From: Sphingomonas lacusdianchii
Lineage (GTDB): Bacteria; Pseudomonadota; Alphaproteobacteria; Sphingomonadales; Sphingomonadaceae
NCBI RefSeq assembly: GCF_022664395.1
Contig: NZ_JAKRET010000006.1
Span: 124,001 to 188,000, forward strand
DNA length: 64,000 bases
Direction: 5' to 3'
This document shows positions 45,707-55,206 of the stretch, piece by piece. A program made the position numbers and the translations under genes. Every line of letters begins with the position of its first letter. The first letter of the stretch is position 1. The notes beneath the pieces are model-generated. The model was not told the DNA's origin and did no database searches. It saw only the letters and a list, made by a program, of their open reading frames with translations.

Positions 45707-47536
45707 ATGGCACAGGAATCCCCGCTCGACCGGTTTCGTGACGTCCTGCGCGGCACATCGCGCGCGATTGCCGACGAACCCGAGGTCGAACTGGCCTTCA
45801 CTGCCGACGCTCCGACCGCATCGGGCAAGCATATCAAGGTGCCGATGCCTGCCCGCGCGCTGCCCGCCGATCAGGTCGCCGAAGCGCGCGGCCTCGCCGA
45901 CGGTTTCGCGCTCCGCATGCGCCACCACAATGCCGCGCTCCACGCCCGCAGTGCGCCGGGCGAAGCGGTCGCGCGCGCGGTCTATGACGCGGTCGAACAG
46001 GCGCGCGTCGATGCGCTGGGGTCGGCGGGCTATGACGGCATCGCCGACAATCTCGACCATGCGCTGGCGATGCGGATGCGGTCGGACCCGATCACCCGCG
46101 CCCGCACGCGCGCCGAAGTACCATTGTCGACCGCTGTGCAGATGCTGGTGCGCGAACGGCTGACCGGTCGTGCCCCGCCTGCCGCCGCCGCGCCGGGCAT
46201 GGCGCTGGTCACCGACTGGATCGAGGAACGCGCCGGCGCGCAGCTCGACACGCTGGCCGGGCTGGTCGCCGATCAGGCCGCGTTCGGGCGCAGCATCACC
46301 CGCCTGCTCGAGGACCTCGAACTGGTCGAGGGCGAGATCGAACCCGAACAGGCCGATGACGGCGGCGACGATTCCGAAGGCGAGGACGAACAGACGCCCG
46401 AGGACGACGGCGACGATTCCGGCGAACAGCAGGGCGGCGAGGGGCAGGTCGAGGCGCGCGGCGAGGATCGCAGCGACGACCAGTCGGACGGCCAGTCCGA
46501 CGACATGAGCGAGGACGTCGACGCCGAGGGCGACGACATGGCGGATGGCGAGGACGAGGGCGGGATGATGCCGGTCCGGTCCAACCGCCCCTTTGCCGAC
46601 CTCAACGCACAGTTCGAATACCGCGCTTTCACCACCAAGTATGACGAGGTGGTCGCCGCGACCGAACTCTGCGAGGCCGACGAGCTCGAACGGCTGCGCG
46701 CCTATCTCGACCAGCAACTGGTGCAGTTGCAGGGGGTGGTGACCAAGCTCGCCAACCGGCTGCAACGCCGGCTGATGGCGCAACAGTCGCGTTCGTGGGA
46801 TTTCGATCAGGAGGAAGGGTTGCTTGACGCCGCGCGACTGGCGCGGGTGGTCATCAATCCCGCGCAGTCGCTCAGCTACAAGATCGAGCGCGACACCGAA
46901 TTTCGCGATACCGTCGTCACGCTGCTGATCGACAATTCGGGGTCGATGCGCGGCCGCCCGATCGGCATCGCTGCGATCAGCGCCGATATCCTTGCCCGCA
47001 CGCTCGAACGCGTCGGGGTGAAGGTCGAGATTCTCGGCTTTACGACCCGCGCGTGGAAGGGGGGGCAGGCCCGTGAATCATGGCTCGCCGCCGGACGCCC
47101 GCCGCAGCCCGGCCGCCTCAACGACATCCGCCACATCGTCTACAAACAGGCCGACGAGCCGTGGCGCCGTGCAAAGAAGTCGCTCGGGCTGATGATGCGC
47201 GAGGGACTGCTCAAGGAGAATATCGACGGCGAGGCGCTGTTATGGGCGCACGGCCGACTGCTGGCACGCCCCGAGGACCGCAAGGTGCTGATGGTCATCT
47301 CCGACGGCGCGCCGGTCGATGATTCGACGCTGTCGGTCAATTCGGGCAGCTATCTCGAACGGCATCTGCGGCAGGTGATTGCGTGGATCGAGGGCAAGTC
47401 GCCGGTCGAGCTGGTCGCGATCGGCATCGGCCATGACGTGACCCGCTGGTACAATCGCGCCGTCACGATCATGGATGCCGAACAGCTGGCCGGCACGATG
47501 ATCGAGCAACTGGCGTCGCTGTTCGACAGCGAATGA
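45707..47536 (+). CDS. cobT: Cobaltochelatase subunit CobT (VWA domain)
   Basis: Partner of CobS in the aerobic cobaltochelatase that inserts cobalt during cobalamin synthesis. The 609-residue protein has an N-terminal domain and a long acidic linker at about 215-300 (many Asp, Glu, Ser, Gly). The C-terminal VWA domain carries the MIDAS motif DNSGSMRG near residue 410, then [12 protein letters not shown] and [12 protein letters not shown]. The start at 45707 ([10 protein letters not shown]) is chosen because the upstream frame is repeat-derived. cobS is 12 kb away at 59907-60905. cobN is not seen. Confidence 0.92.
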   Translation: MAQESPLDRFRDVLRGTSRAIADEPEVELAFTADAPTASGKHIKVPMPARALPADQVAEARGLADGFALRMRHHNAALHARSAPGEAVARAVYDAVEQARVDALGSAGYDGIADNLDHALAMRMRSDPITRARTRAEVPLSTAVQMLVRERLTGRAPPAAAAPGMALVTDWIEERAGAQLDTLAGLVADQAAFGRSITRLLEDLELVEGEIEPEQADDGGDDSEGEDEQTPEDDGDDSGEQQGGEGQVEARGEDRSDDQSDGQSDDMSEDVDAEGDDMADGEDEGGMMPVRSNRPFADLNAQFEYRAFTTKYDEVVAATELCEADELERLRAYLDQQLVQLQGVVTKLANRLQRRLMAQQSRSWDFDQEEGLLDAARLARVVINPAQSLSYKIERDTEFRDTVVTLLIDNSGSMRGRPIGIAAISADILARTLERVGVKVEILGFTTRAWKGGQARESWLAAGRPPQPGRLNDIRHIVYKQADEPWRRAKKSLGLMMREGLLKENIDGEALLWAHGRLLARPEDRKVLMVISDGAPVDDSTLSVNSGSYLERHLRQVIAWIEGKSPVELVAIGIGHDVTRWYNRAVTIMDAEQLAGTMIEQLASLFDSE

Positions 47537-47784
47537 AGCCGACCGCCCCGCCCGGCGGCTTTCGGGGGCCGGTCAAGCGGTCGATCACCATCGCCGGTCA
47601 CGCGACGTCGATCAGTCTCGAACCCGGCTTCTGGGTGGCGCTGGAAGCGGCGGCGGCGCGACGGTCGCTGCCGCTATCGGCGCTGGTCGCGGCGATCGAC
47701 GCGGTGCGGATCGAGGGCGACGATCCGCCGAACCTGGCGAGCGCGATCCGGTCGTGGTTGCTGGGTGAGGTTTCGGGGCAGTAA
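47533..47784 (+). CDS. Ribbon-helix-helix domain protein
   Basis: An 83-residue protein with an RHH-like pattern: [37 protein letters not shown] at about residues 15-50, matching the ribbon-helix-helix group found downstream of cobT in alphaproteobacteria. It may bind DNA. The ATG overlaps the cobT stop by four bases, so translation is coupled. A large family C palindrome begins right after its stop. Confidence 0.75.
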   Translation: MKPTAPPGGFRGPVKRSITIAGHATSISLEPGFWVALEAAAARRSLPLSALVAAIDAVRIEGDDPPNLASAIRSWLLGEVSGQ

Positions 47785-47787
47785 GGG

Positions 47788-48038
47788 GTTCACGCGGAGG
47801 CGCATAGGTGCAGAGAAGAAAGTAGATTTCGCGCAAAGGCGCAAAGGCGCAAAGGACGCAATGGGGTTGCGGTTGCTGCGGCGGGAATCTGTCCGGCGAA
47901 GCCCTTTATGCCTTCTGCCCAAAACAGAGCCGCTTGCGCGGCAAGACCCTTGCCCTAAACGCGACCCCTTTGCGTCCTTTGCGCCTTTGCGCGAACCAAA
48001 TCTCTTCCTCTCCGCGCCTTCGCGCCTTCGCGTGAACC
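47788..48038. repeat. Palindromic repeat, family C, large copy
   Basis: The left arm 47788-47872 (GGTTCACGCGGAGGCGCA...GCGCAAAGGACGCAATGGGGTTGCG) is a strong inverted copy of the right arm 47960-48038. The right arm carries GCGCCTTTGCGCGAACC and ends ...CGCGTGAACC. The shared unit is GCGCAAAGGCGCAAAGG. The right arm ends three bases before the glycosyltransferase stop codon. The 5354-5506 copy is shorter. Confidence 0.8.
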
Positions 48039-48041
48039 GAC

Positions 48042-49058
48042 CTACTGCTGCTCCGGCAACACCGGCGCGACCGTGACCTCGTTGTGATCCCCCGCCCGGT
48101 AGCCAAGGCTCGCCCGCCCCTTCACCGGCCCGGCGACATCGGCGACCAGATAGAGCGGCCGCCGCTTCGATTCGACGTATAGCCGCCCGAGATATTCGCC
48201 GATCATCCCCAGCACGAACATCTGCACCGCGCCGAGGAACACGACGACCAGCATCGTCGATGTCCAGCCCTGCACCGCGCTGCCCGACAGCCAGCCGATC
48301 GCGATATAGGCGAACAGCAGCAGCGACAGCGCGGTCAGCACCAGCCCCATATGGCTGGCGAGGCGCAGCGGCGCGGTCGAGAAGCCGGTCACCGCGTCCA
48401 ATGCGAAGCGGATCATCTTGCCCAGCGGATATTTGCTCTCGCCCGCCAGCCGTTCGTCGCGATCATAGGGGAACGGCACCTGCCGGAACCCGACCCACGC
48501 CACCATGCCGCGAATGAAGCGCGCCTGTTCGGGCAGGCTGAGGAACGCATCCAGCGCCCGCCGCGTCATCAACCGGAAATCGCCGGTGTCGAGCGGGATC
48601 GGCGTATCGGTCACCCGGTCGAGCACGCGGTAGAAGCCGGCGGCGGTCAGCTTCTTGAAAAAGGTCTCGCCCTCGCGCCGACGCCGCACGGCATAGACCA
48701 CGTCGGCGCCCTCGGCGGCCATCGTCTCCAGCATCGGCCCGAGCAATTCGGGCGGGTCCTGCAGATCGGCGTCGATGATCAGGATACGTTCGCCCGCGCA
48801 CAGGTCCAGCCCGGCGGTCAGCGCCAGTTGGTGCCCGTGATTGCGCGACAGGTTGATCGCCACCAGCCGCGGATCGGCGGCGGCGAGCCGTTCCATCACC
48901 GCCCAGCTCTGGTCGCGCGATCCGTCATTGACCAGCACGATCTCGTGATCGTCGCCGACCACCGTCCGCGCCGCCGCCGAGATGCGGGCGTGCAGCGTGT
49001 CGAGACAGGCGGCCTCGTTATAGCAGGGAACGACGACGGAGAGCGCGGGACGGATCAT
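48042..49058 (-). CDS. GtrB-like polyprenyl-phosphate glycosyltransferase
   Basis: A 338-residue family 2 glycosyltransferase that likely makes polyprenyl-phosphate sugar at the inner membrane. The catalytic GT-A part is at about 1-230, with SVVVPCYNEAACLDTL, VLVNDGSRDQSW, DADLQDPPE and KYPLGKMIRFALDA. Two membrane segments follow at about 235-300. The DPMS/GtrB group usually pairs with a small GtrA flippase; one is at 55931-56362, 7 kb away. The start at ATG 49058 excludes an unlikely 30-residue extension. Confidence 0.87.
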   Translation of the reverse strand: MIRPALSVVVPCYNEAACLDTLHARISAAARTVVGDDHEIVLVNDGSRDQSWAVMERLAAADPRLVAINLSRNHGHQLALTAGLDLCAGERILIIDADLQDPPELLGPMLETMAAEGADVVYAVRRRREGETFFKKLTAAGFYRVLDRVTDTPIPLDTGDFRLMTRRALDAFLSLPEQARFIRGMVAWVGFRQVPFPYDRDERLAGESKYPLGKMIRFALDAVTGFSTAPLRLASHMGLVLTALSLLLFAYIAIGWLSGSAVQGWTSTMLVVVFLGAVQMFVLGMIGEYLGRLYVESKRRPLYLVADVAGPVKGRASLGYRAGDHNEVTVAPVLPEQQ

Positions 49059-49153
49059 GGGCGGCTGCGTTACTCCATGCGACGCGGTTGGAAAAGCCGG
49101 ATGGCACCGGTGCCGCATCCCGGTTAGGATCAGGCGTCGATGGAGCAATGCCG

Positions 49154-49501
49154 ATGCGTGCCGCCCTTCCCGTCTTGCTGCTCACCCTTGCCACGCCTGC
49201 GTCCGCGCAAATCTGGGACGGTGGGCGCTCCGCGTTGCGCGAGGTACCGGCGATCCCGCCGGCGACCTCGCTGGTTGCAAGCGATCTGGGCGACATCAAC
49301 CGCTCGATCCGCGACGGGCGGCGGCGCGGCGACCTGACCCGGGCGGAGGCACGGACGTTGCTGGCCCAGAGTGCGGTCATCGATCGCCTTAACCGCCAGT
49401 ACCGACAGGGCGGCCCGATCGCGATGAACGCCCCGGCGCTCGTCGACCGCACGCTGGCGTTGCGCGGACAGGTCGACGCGGCACGGGCACGGCCCAGATG
49501 A
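49154..49501 (+). CDS. Small exported protein of unknown function
   Basis: A 115-residue protein with a signal peptide (MRAALPVLLLTLATPASAQ), then a helical, charged domain (DINRSIRDGRRRGDLTRAEARTLLAQSAVIDRL). I recognise no family. GGAG lies eight bases before ATG 49154; ATG 49148 is also in frame. It is divergent from the glycosyltransferase gene. Confidence 0.65.
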   Translation: MRAALPVLLLTLATPASAQIWDGGRSALREVPAIPPATSLVASDLGDINRSIRDGRRRGDLTRAEARTLLAQSAVIDRLNRQYRQGGPIAMNAPALVDRTLALRGQVDAARARPR

Positions 49502-49563
49502 TCGGGCTTGCGATGTAGGATTTCGCTTGCCACCCCGGACCGCGGCAACGGGGAAACGACACG

Positions 49564-50226
49564 ATGATCGGGGCAAGCGTCGGCGAGGACGGCATCAACC
49601 GCGCAGAGGATGTGCGCACGGTGCAGTGGCTGTTGCTGCGGATCGGCATTGATCCCGGCGCGGTCGACGGACTTGCCGGGCCGCGCCTGACTGCGGCGAT
49701 CCGCATCGCGCAGGACCGGTTCGGGATCGACGCCGATGGCCGGATCGATCCCGGCGGGCGGACGATCGCCCGCCTGTCCGCTGCTCCCGCGACATGGGAC
49801 GGCGACAGCCGCAACTGGCCGCAGGAGCGCAAGCTCGCCAGCCTTCACCCGCGCTTCCGCAGCCGCATCGCCCGCGTGATCGCGAAACTGCGACGCGACG
49901 ACCTGCGGCCGACCATCGTCTATGGCTGGCGATCGGTCGCGGTGCAGCGGCGGTTGCTGCGCGAAGGGGTGACGCAGGTCGGCTTCAGTTTCCACAATGC
50001 ACAGACGCCCGACGGCCTGCCCGCTGCCTGGGCCGCCGATCTGGTCGATGATCGCTGGTACTGGACCGAACCCGAATGCCACATCTTCTTCCGCGCGCTG
50101 GGTGCCGCGGGCAAGGCCGAGGGGCTGATCTGGGGCGGCGACTGGACGTTCCGCGACTGGGCGCATCTTCAGGGGCGGCGCAACGCCGAACTGGCCGCCG
50201 TGCGGCGCGAGAGCGGGCTGACCTAA
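49564..50226 (+). CDS. Peptidoglycan-binding and M15-like peptidase (endolysin-like)
   Basis: A 220-residue protein with no signal peptide. Residues about 10-70 resemble a peptidoglycan-binding domain (VQWLLLRIGIDPGAVDGLAGPRL, then IAQDRFGIDADGRIDP). The C-terminal half is M15 D-Ala-D-Ala peptidase-like: the zinc site would be the His in FSFHNAQTP, the Asp in AWAADLVDD and the His in FRDWAHLQG, with WGGDW before it. This layout is typical of phage endolysins. No holin or phage genes are adjacent. Either a domesticated phage remnant or a cell-wall enzyme exported by another route. Confidence 0.8.
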   Translation: MIGASVGEDGINRAEDVRTVQWLLLRIGIDPGAVDGLAGPRLTAAIRIAQDRFGIDADGRIDPGGRTIARLSAAPATWDGDSRNWPQERKLASLHPRFRSRIARVIAKLRRDDLRPTIVYGWRSVAVQRRLLREGVTQVGFSFHNAQTPDGLPAAWAADLVDDRWYWTEPECHIFFRALGAAGKAEGLIWGGDWTFRDWAHLQGRRNAELAAVRRESGLT

Positions 50227-50271
50227 TCCGCGTTACCGATTCTTCACTCCCCGGCCTTACCCTCGCCGGCC

Positions 50272-51699
50272 ATGTCGTCCTCCGCCCCGCCACCATCAAT
50301 TTCGACCCGCGCCGTCGCAGGCGTGGCGATGCTGCGCGGCTTCCTGCTGGTCGCGGTGGTGGTGGCGGCCGGGGCGGTGATCGGATTGTTCAGCCGTCAC
50401 GCCTTTTCGGTCGCCTTCTGGCCCGCCAACGCGATGCTGGTCGGGATCATGCTGCGGAAACCATCGCTGTTCCGGCGGTCGGGCTGGGTGGGCGCGTTCG
50501 TCGGCTTCCTCGCCGCCGATCTGATGTTCGACCGCGATCTCGACCTGTCCGCCTTCTTCGCGCTCGCCAATACCGCCGGCACGCTGACCGCGACGATCGC
50601 CCTGCGCCGGCTCGACCCGGCCGACCTGCGGCTCGAACGCGCCCATTCGGTACTGCGGATTCTTGCCTGCTTGATCCCCGGCTGTCTGGTCGCCGCGCTG
50701 ATCGGCGCGGTCCTGGTCGTCGTCGAATTTCATGGATCGGCCGCACAGACGATGCTGACCTGGCCGGCAAGCGAGCTGGTCAACTATCTCGTCGTCCTGC
50801 CGGTGCTGCTGACGCTGCGCCACCCAGATGCCCAGCCGCCCGCCATCGCCGAACCGCCGCTCTGGCCGGCACTGGCACTGGCGCTGTCGTGCGTCGCGGC
50901 GGTACAGTTTGACGGACCGGGCAGCATCATGTTCCCGATGCCGGCGCTGCTGCTGTGCGCGCTTACCTATCCGGTCGCGATCACCGCCGTTCTGACCATG
51001 CTGCTCGGCACCGGCTGCCTCGTCACCATCGGTCTGGGAATGGTCGCGATCGGACAGGACATGGCCATCCCGCGACTGGTGCTGTCGGTGCGGATCGCGG
51101 TCGCGTTCCTCGTCCTCGTGCCGCTGACGATCAGCAGCGTGATGGCGGTGCAGAACGCGCTGCTGCGCCAGTTGCGCGAGGCCGCCGAACATGACGGGCT
51201 GACCGGCCTGCTCAACCGGCGCGCGTTCGAACAGCGGTTGGAGAAACGGCTGCTGCGGCGGCTGCCGCCGGGGGGCGGGCTTGCGCTGCTGTGGCTCGAT
51301 CTCGATCATTTCAAGGCGATCAACGACCGCCACGGCCATGCGGCGGGCGACGCGGTGCTGCGCGCGGTCGCCGACACCCTGCGCGGCGTGTGCGGTCCCG
51401 GCGAGCTGTGCGGAAGACTGGGCGGGGAAGAGTTCGCGCTGCTCCTGTCCGCCCCAGACCGCACCACCGCCCATCGCGTCGCCGAACGCCTGCGCGATGC
51501 GATCGCCACGCAGCGGGTCGACTGGCACGGTGCCACGATCCACGCCACCGCCAGCATCGGCGCCTGTCACCTCACCCGCATGCCGACCGACACCGCCCCG
51601 CTGCTCCGCCGCCTCGACGAGGCGATGTACCAGGCCAAGCGCAGCGGGCGGAACCGCATCGAATGGCTCGACACGCCCGAGGCCGCCCGCGCGGCCTAG
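50272..51699 (+). CDS. MASE1-like membrane protein with GGDEF diguanylate cyclase
   Basis: A 475-residue protein. The N-terminal ~300 residues hold about eight hydrophobic segments in the MASE1 style (TVRNA-type charged loops such as FSRHAFSVAFWPANAML near residue 38). The GGDEF domain at about 310-470 has active motif RLGGEEFA and substrate residues DLDHFKAINDRHGH. No RxxD inhibitory site is present ahead of it. It is convergent with queG. The start at ATG 50272 is taken; ATG 50329 would shorten it. Confidence 0.85.
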   Translation: MSSSAPPPSISTRAVAGVAMLRGFLLVAVVVAAGAVIGLFSRHAFSVAFWPANAMLVGIMLRKPSLFRRSGWVGAFVGFLAADLMFDRDLDLSAFFALANTAGTLTATIALRRLDPADLRLERAHSVLRILACLIPGCLVAALIGAVLVVVEFHGSAAQTMLTWPASELVNYLVVLPVLLTLRHPDAQPPAIAEPPLWPALALALSCVAAVQFDGPGSIMFPMPALLLCALTYPVAITAVLTMLLGTGCLVTIGLGMVAIGQDMAIPRLVLSVRIAVAFLVLVPLTISSVMAVQNALLRQLREAAEHDGLTGLLNRRAFEQRLEKRLLRRLPPGGGLALLWLDLDHFKAINDRHGHAAGDAVLRAVADTLRGVCGPGELCGRLGGEEFALLLSAPDRTTAHRVAERLRDAIATQRVDWHGATIHATASIGACHLTRMPTDTAPLLRRLDEAMYQAKRSGRNRIEWLDTPEAARAA

Positions 51700-51700
51700 C

Positions 51701-52765
51701 TCAACCGGAGTTTCCCTCGAGCCGCGCCAACGCCCATTCCGCCGCCTCGCGCACGACCGCATCGGGGTCGGCACAGGCGGCGCGCACCGGACCGACCAGC
51801 GCCGCATCGCCGCTATTCCCCGCCGCGATCAGGGCGTTGCGCACCATCCGGTTGCGCCCGATCCGCTTGATCGGCGATCCGCGGAACACCTCGCGAAACG
51901 CGGCATCGTCGAGCGCGATCAGGTCGGCCAGCCGGGGGGCGGCGAATTCCGCCCGCCCGGCAAAGGCACGATTGGCGGCGGCGGCATCGGCGAACTTGTT
52001 CCACGGGCACACCGCCAGACAATCGTCGCAGCCATAGATGCGGTTGCCGATACCCGCCCGGAACTCGACCGGGATCGGCCCGGCATGTTCGATCGTCAGG
52101 TACGAGATGCAGCGCCGCGCATCCAGCCGGTAGGGCGTAGGGAACGCATCGGTCGGGCACGCCCGCTGGCACGCGTCGCACGACCCGCACCGGTCGCGCG
52201 CCGCCGGATCGGGCGTCAGGTCGAGCGTGGTGTAGATCGCGCCGAGGAACAGCCAGCTGCCATGGTCGCGGCTGACGAGATTGGTGTGCTTGCCCTGCCA
52301 GCCGAGGCCCGCCGCTTCGGACAGCGGCTTTTCCATCACCGGCGCGGTATCGACGAACACCTTCAGGTCGCAGCCCGATTCCTGCGCCAGCCAGCGGCCG
52401 AGCGTCTTCAGCGCCTTCTTGACCACATCGTGATAATCGCTGCCCTGCGCATAGACCGAGATACGACCGCGATCGCCCGCCCCGGCCAGCGCCAGCGGAT
52501 CGACGGCGGGGGCATAGCTCATGCCCAGCGCGATCACCGACTTCACCTCGCTCCACAGCGCGGCGGGCGATCCGCGCTGTTCGCTCCGCTCCTCCATCCA
52601 GATCATCGACCCGTGCCGCCCTTCGTCCAGCCACTGCCGCAGCCGTTCGGCGGTACGCGGCGCGGCATCGGCGCGGGCGATGCCGCACGCGACGAAGCCG
52701 CATTCGGCGGCCTTGGCGCGAATACGCTCGACGATATCGCCTGGCGGGGCCTTGTCTCGGGTCAC
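51701..52765 (-). CDS. queG: Epoxyqueuosine reductase
   Basis: Cobalamin-dependent last step of queuosine synthesis, converting epoxyqueuosine to queuosine on tRNA. The 354-residue product has two [4Fe-4S] ligand sets: [16 protein letters not shown] near residue 185 and [11 protein letters not shown] near residue 240. N-terminal motifs include [15 protein letters not shown] near residue 130 and [12 protein letters not shown] near residue 168. The C-terminus is HEAT-like ([20 protein letters not shown]). It ends two bases beyond the convergent GGDEF gene. Confidence 0.95.
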   Translation of the reverse strand: MTRDKAPPGDIVERIRAKAAECGFVACGIARADAAPRTAERLRQWLDEGRHGSMIWMEERSEQRGSPAALWSEVKSVIALGMSYAPAVDPLALAGAGDRGRISVYAQGSDYHDVVKKALKTLGRWLAQESGCDLKVFVDTAPVMEKPLSEAAGLGWQGKHTNLVSRDHGSWLFLGAIYTTLDLTPDPAARDRCGSCDACQRACPTDAFPTPYRLDARRCISYLTIEHAGPIPVEFRAGIGNRIYGCDDCLAVCPWNKFADAAAANRAFAGRAEFAAPRLADLIALDDAAFREVFRGSPIKRIGRNRMVRNALIAAGNSGDAALVGPVRAACADPDAVVREAAEWALARLEGNSG

Positions 52766-52823
52766 CTCCCCCCGCTACCCTCTAACCGACGCGCGCTAAA
52801 GGGCGACGTGTGGGGGATGTTGC

Positions 52824-53744
52824 TTGCAGGACGAAAATTGGGCGCTCAGCGCGGACGGACTGGTCAAGCGCTTCGGCGATCGGCGCGTCGTCGACGGGAT
52901 CGATCTGCAGGTACCGTATGGCGCGGTGTACGGCGTGCTCGGCCCCAATGGCGCGGGCAAGACGACGACGCTGCGCATGCTGCTCGGCATCATCGAACCC
53001 GACGAAGGCCATCGCCGCCTGCTCGGCCGATCGGCCCCGCGCGACGCGTCGGACCGGGTCGGCTATCTGCCCGAGGAACGCGGCCTGTATCCCGGCATGA
53101 AGGCACGCGAGGCGATCGCCTTCATGGGCGCACTGCGTGGCCTCGACTGGTCGGTCGGGCGCAAGCGCGCGGCGGTGATGCTCGAACAGGCGGGGCTCGG
53201 CCACGCGGTCGACAGCAAGATCCGTAAATTGTCCAAGGGCATGGCCCAATTCGTCCAGCTGCTGGGATCGGTCGTGCACCAGCCCGAATTTCTCGTGCTC
53301 GACGAACCCTTTTCGGGCCTCGACCCGGTCAATCAGGAACGGCTGGAGGCGCTGATCCGCGCCGAGCGCGACCGCGGGGCGACGATCCTGTTCTCGACCC
53401 ATGTCATGGCCCATGCCGAGCGGCTGTGCGACCGGCTCTGCATCATCGCCGGCGGCAAGCGCCGGTTCGAAGGGACGGTCGACGATGCCCGTGCGCTGCT
53501 GCCGATGAAGGCGCATTATGTCCCGCGCGACCCCGCCCCCGGCATCGCCGCGCTGTTGCCGGGCGATGCGCAGGAGGAACGCGGCGGCTGGCGCTTCACG
53601 CTGCCGCCTGCGGGGATTGAGGGGATATTGGTGCGACTGATCGACGCGGGCTACGGCATATCGGGGCTGTCGATCGAACGGCCTGGGCTGCACGACGCGT
53701 TCGTGCGGATCGTCGGCGAAGCCGATGCGGAGAAGGCAGCATGA
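52824..53744 (+). CDS. ABC transporter ATP-binding protein (NatA-like)
   Basis: ATPase subunit of an ABC-2-type exporter. The 306-residue protein has Walker A GPNGAGKTTT at about residue 41. The signature is LSKGMAQ, with Met-Ala in place of the usual Gly-Gln stretch, near residue 139. Walker B is LVLDEPFSGLDP, with the H-loop in ILFSTHVMAH. The best start is TTG 52824, with GGGGGA seven bases upstream; an ATG at 52817 is out of frame. Its stop overlaps the permease start by four bases. Confidence 0.9.
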   Translation: MQDENWALSADGLVKRFGDRRVVDGIDLQVPYGAVYGVLGPNGAGKTTTLRMLLGIIEPDEGHRRLLGRSAPRDASDRVGYLPEERGLYPGMKAREAIAFMGALRGLDWSVGRKRAAVMLEQAGLGHAVDSKIRKLSKGMAQFVQLLGSVVHQPEFLVLDEPFSGLDPVNQERLEALIRAERDRGATILFSTHVMAHAERLCDRLCIIAGGKRRFEGTVDDARALLPMKAHYVPRDPAPGIAALLPGDAQEERGGWRFTLPPAGIEGILVRLIDAGYGISGLSIERPGLHDAFVRIVGEADAEKAA

Positions 53745-54958
53745 GCCGCTTGATCCGCCAGACGCTGACCATCGCCCGGCGCGACTTCATCGCCACGGTG
53801 ATGACGCCGATGTTCCTGCTGTTCCTGCTCGCCCCGCTGCTGTTCGGCAGTTTCGGTGCGGTCGGATCGCTGGGCGCGCAGAGCGTCGGGCAGAGCGCGG
53901 AGGGCAAGGAACGCATCTATGCCATCGCCGCGCCGGCCGACGCCGCCCGGCTGCGCGCCGCCGATGCGCTGATCCGCCCGGCGGTGTCGCGCGAGCGCGG
54001 GCTGCCGACATTGGTCACCGTCGCGCCCGCCGCCGACCCGGCGACGCAGGCGCGCACGCTCTTGTCCAATCCCGATATCGACGTGCCGGCGGTCCTGTAT
54101 GGCCCCCTCGACCGGCCGCAACTGATCCACGCCAACCCCCAGTCGACCACCGCGCGCTATCTGGCGGCGCTCGCCGAACAGGCGCTGCGTGACAGCCGGG
54201 CGAACCTCGGCGCCGGCCGGCTGTCGCGACCGACCTTCGCCCGCGTCGAGCGCAGCAGCACCTCGCTCGGCGGCAAGAGCGCGGCCGGCTTCTTCGCGGT
54301 CGTGTCGCTGTTCGTCGTCACGCTGATGCTTGCCGGACAGGCGGTGGGCACGATGGCGGAAGAACGATCGAACAAGGTGATCGAGGTGCTGGCCGCCGCG
54401 GTGCCGCTCGAATCGGTATTCCTAGGCAAGCTGCTCGGCATGTTCGGGGTGGCGGTGCTGTTCCTCGCCTTCTGGGCGGCGGTCGGCATCAATATCGGTG
54501 CGCTGTTGCCGCCCGACTTTGCCGAAGGGCTGTCGGGCATTGCCCCGGCGATCGGCATTCCGGGCTTCGTCCTGCTCTACATCCTGTATTTCACCATGGC
54601 CTATATGCTGCTCGGCGCGGTGTTCCTGACCGTCGGCGCACAGGCGGCCACGCCGCGCGAAATCCAGATGCTGTCGCTGCCGATCACCATTTTCCAGATG
54701 GCGATGTTCGGCTTTGCGCTGGCCGCGATCGGCCGCCCGGGCAGCTGGGTCGCGCTCGCCGCCGAAATCTTCCCGTTCAGCAGCCCCTTCGCCATGGCCG
54801 CCCGCGCCGCGACCAGCGGCGAATGGTGGCCGCATCTCGTCGCGCTGGCATGGCAGCTGCTGTGGGTCGCGCTGACGATCGTGATCGGCGCGCGGCTGTT
54901 CCGGCGCGGGGTGTTGCAGTCGGCGGGTCCGAAGTTCCGGTGGTTCCGGCGGGGGTAG
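53741..54958 (+). CDS. ABC-2 type permease (NatB-like)
   Basis: Membrane partner of the preceding ATPase. The 405-residue protein has one N-terminal membrane segment (about 19-40), a large soluble loop (about 50-175), then five or six segments from about 185 to 385. This NatB-like topology fits sodium or drug efflux exporters, but no substrate can be assigned. It starts inside the ATPase stop (ATGA). Confidence 0.88.
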   Translation: MSRLIRQTLTIARRDFIATVMTPMFLLFLLAPLLFGSFGAVGSLGAQSVGQSAEGKERIYAIAAPADAARLRAADALIRPAVSRERGLPTLVTVAPAADPATQARTLLSNPDIDVPAVLYGPLDRPQLIHANPQSTTARYLAALAEQALRDSRANLGAGRLSRPTFARVERSSTSLGGKSAAGFFAVVSLFVVTLMLAGQAVGTMAEERSNKVIEVLAAAVPLESVFLGKLLGMFGVAVLFLAFWAAVGINIGALLPPDFAEGLSGIAPAIGIPGFVLLYILYFTMAYMLLGAVFLTVGAQAATPREIQMLSLPITIFQMAMFGFALAAIGRPGSWVALAAEIFPFSSPFAMAARAATSGEWWPHLVALAWQLLWVALTIVIGARLFRRGVLQSAGPKFRWFRRG

Positions 54959-54982
54959 AATGGACTACACCGGGCGGTCACC

Positions 54983-55159
54983 ATGCGGATGATGTTGTTG
55001 TGCGGCGTCCTGACCGGCGTCGCTTACTACCTGCTATTGTCGCTGCTCGACCACTGGCACGTCGTTATTGCCCCGCGCGAAGCCGGAGCGCTGGTTGCTG
55101 GATTGTGCGCCGGGCTGATCTTCTGGGGCGTTCCGCGTCTGCTGCGCCGCCGTCCCTGA
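54983..55159 (+). CDS. 58-residue two-TM protein
   Basis: Starts MRMMLLCGVLTGVAYYLLLS and ends LLRRRP, with two hydrophobic segments (about 4-22 and 36-50) around a short loop LLDHWHVVIAPREAGA. It follows the ABC permease after 24 bp in the same direction. A ribosome site is not obvious (GGGCGG is about six bases upstream). The stop is TGA 55157-55159. I know no family. It could be an accessory of the exporter. Coding status is inferred from the hydrophobic pattern and the position. Confidence 0.45.
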   Translation: MRMMLLCGVLTGVAYYLLLSLLDHWHVVIAPREAGALVAGLCAGLIFWGVPRLLRRRP

Positions 55160-55206
55160 TCCGTTTGCTCGTCGCCGGGCGCAACCGACCGGTGGAAGCG
55201 TCGACC

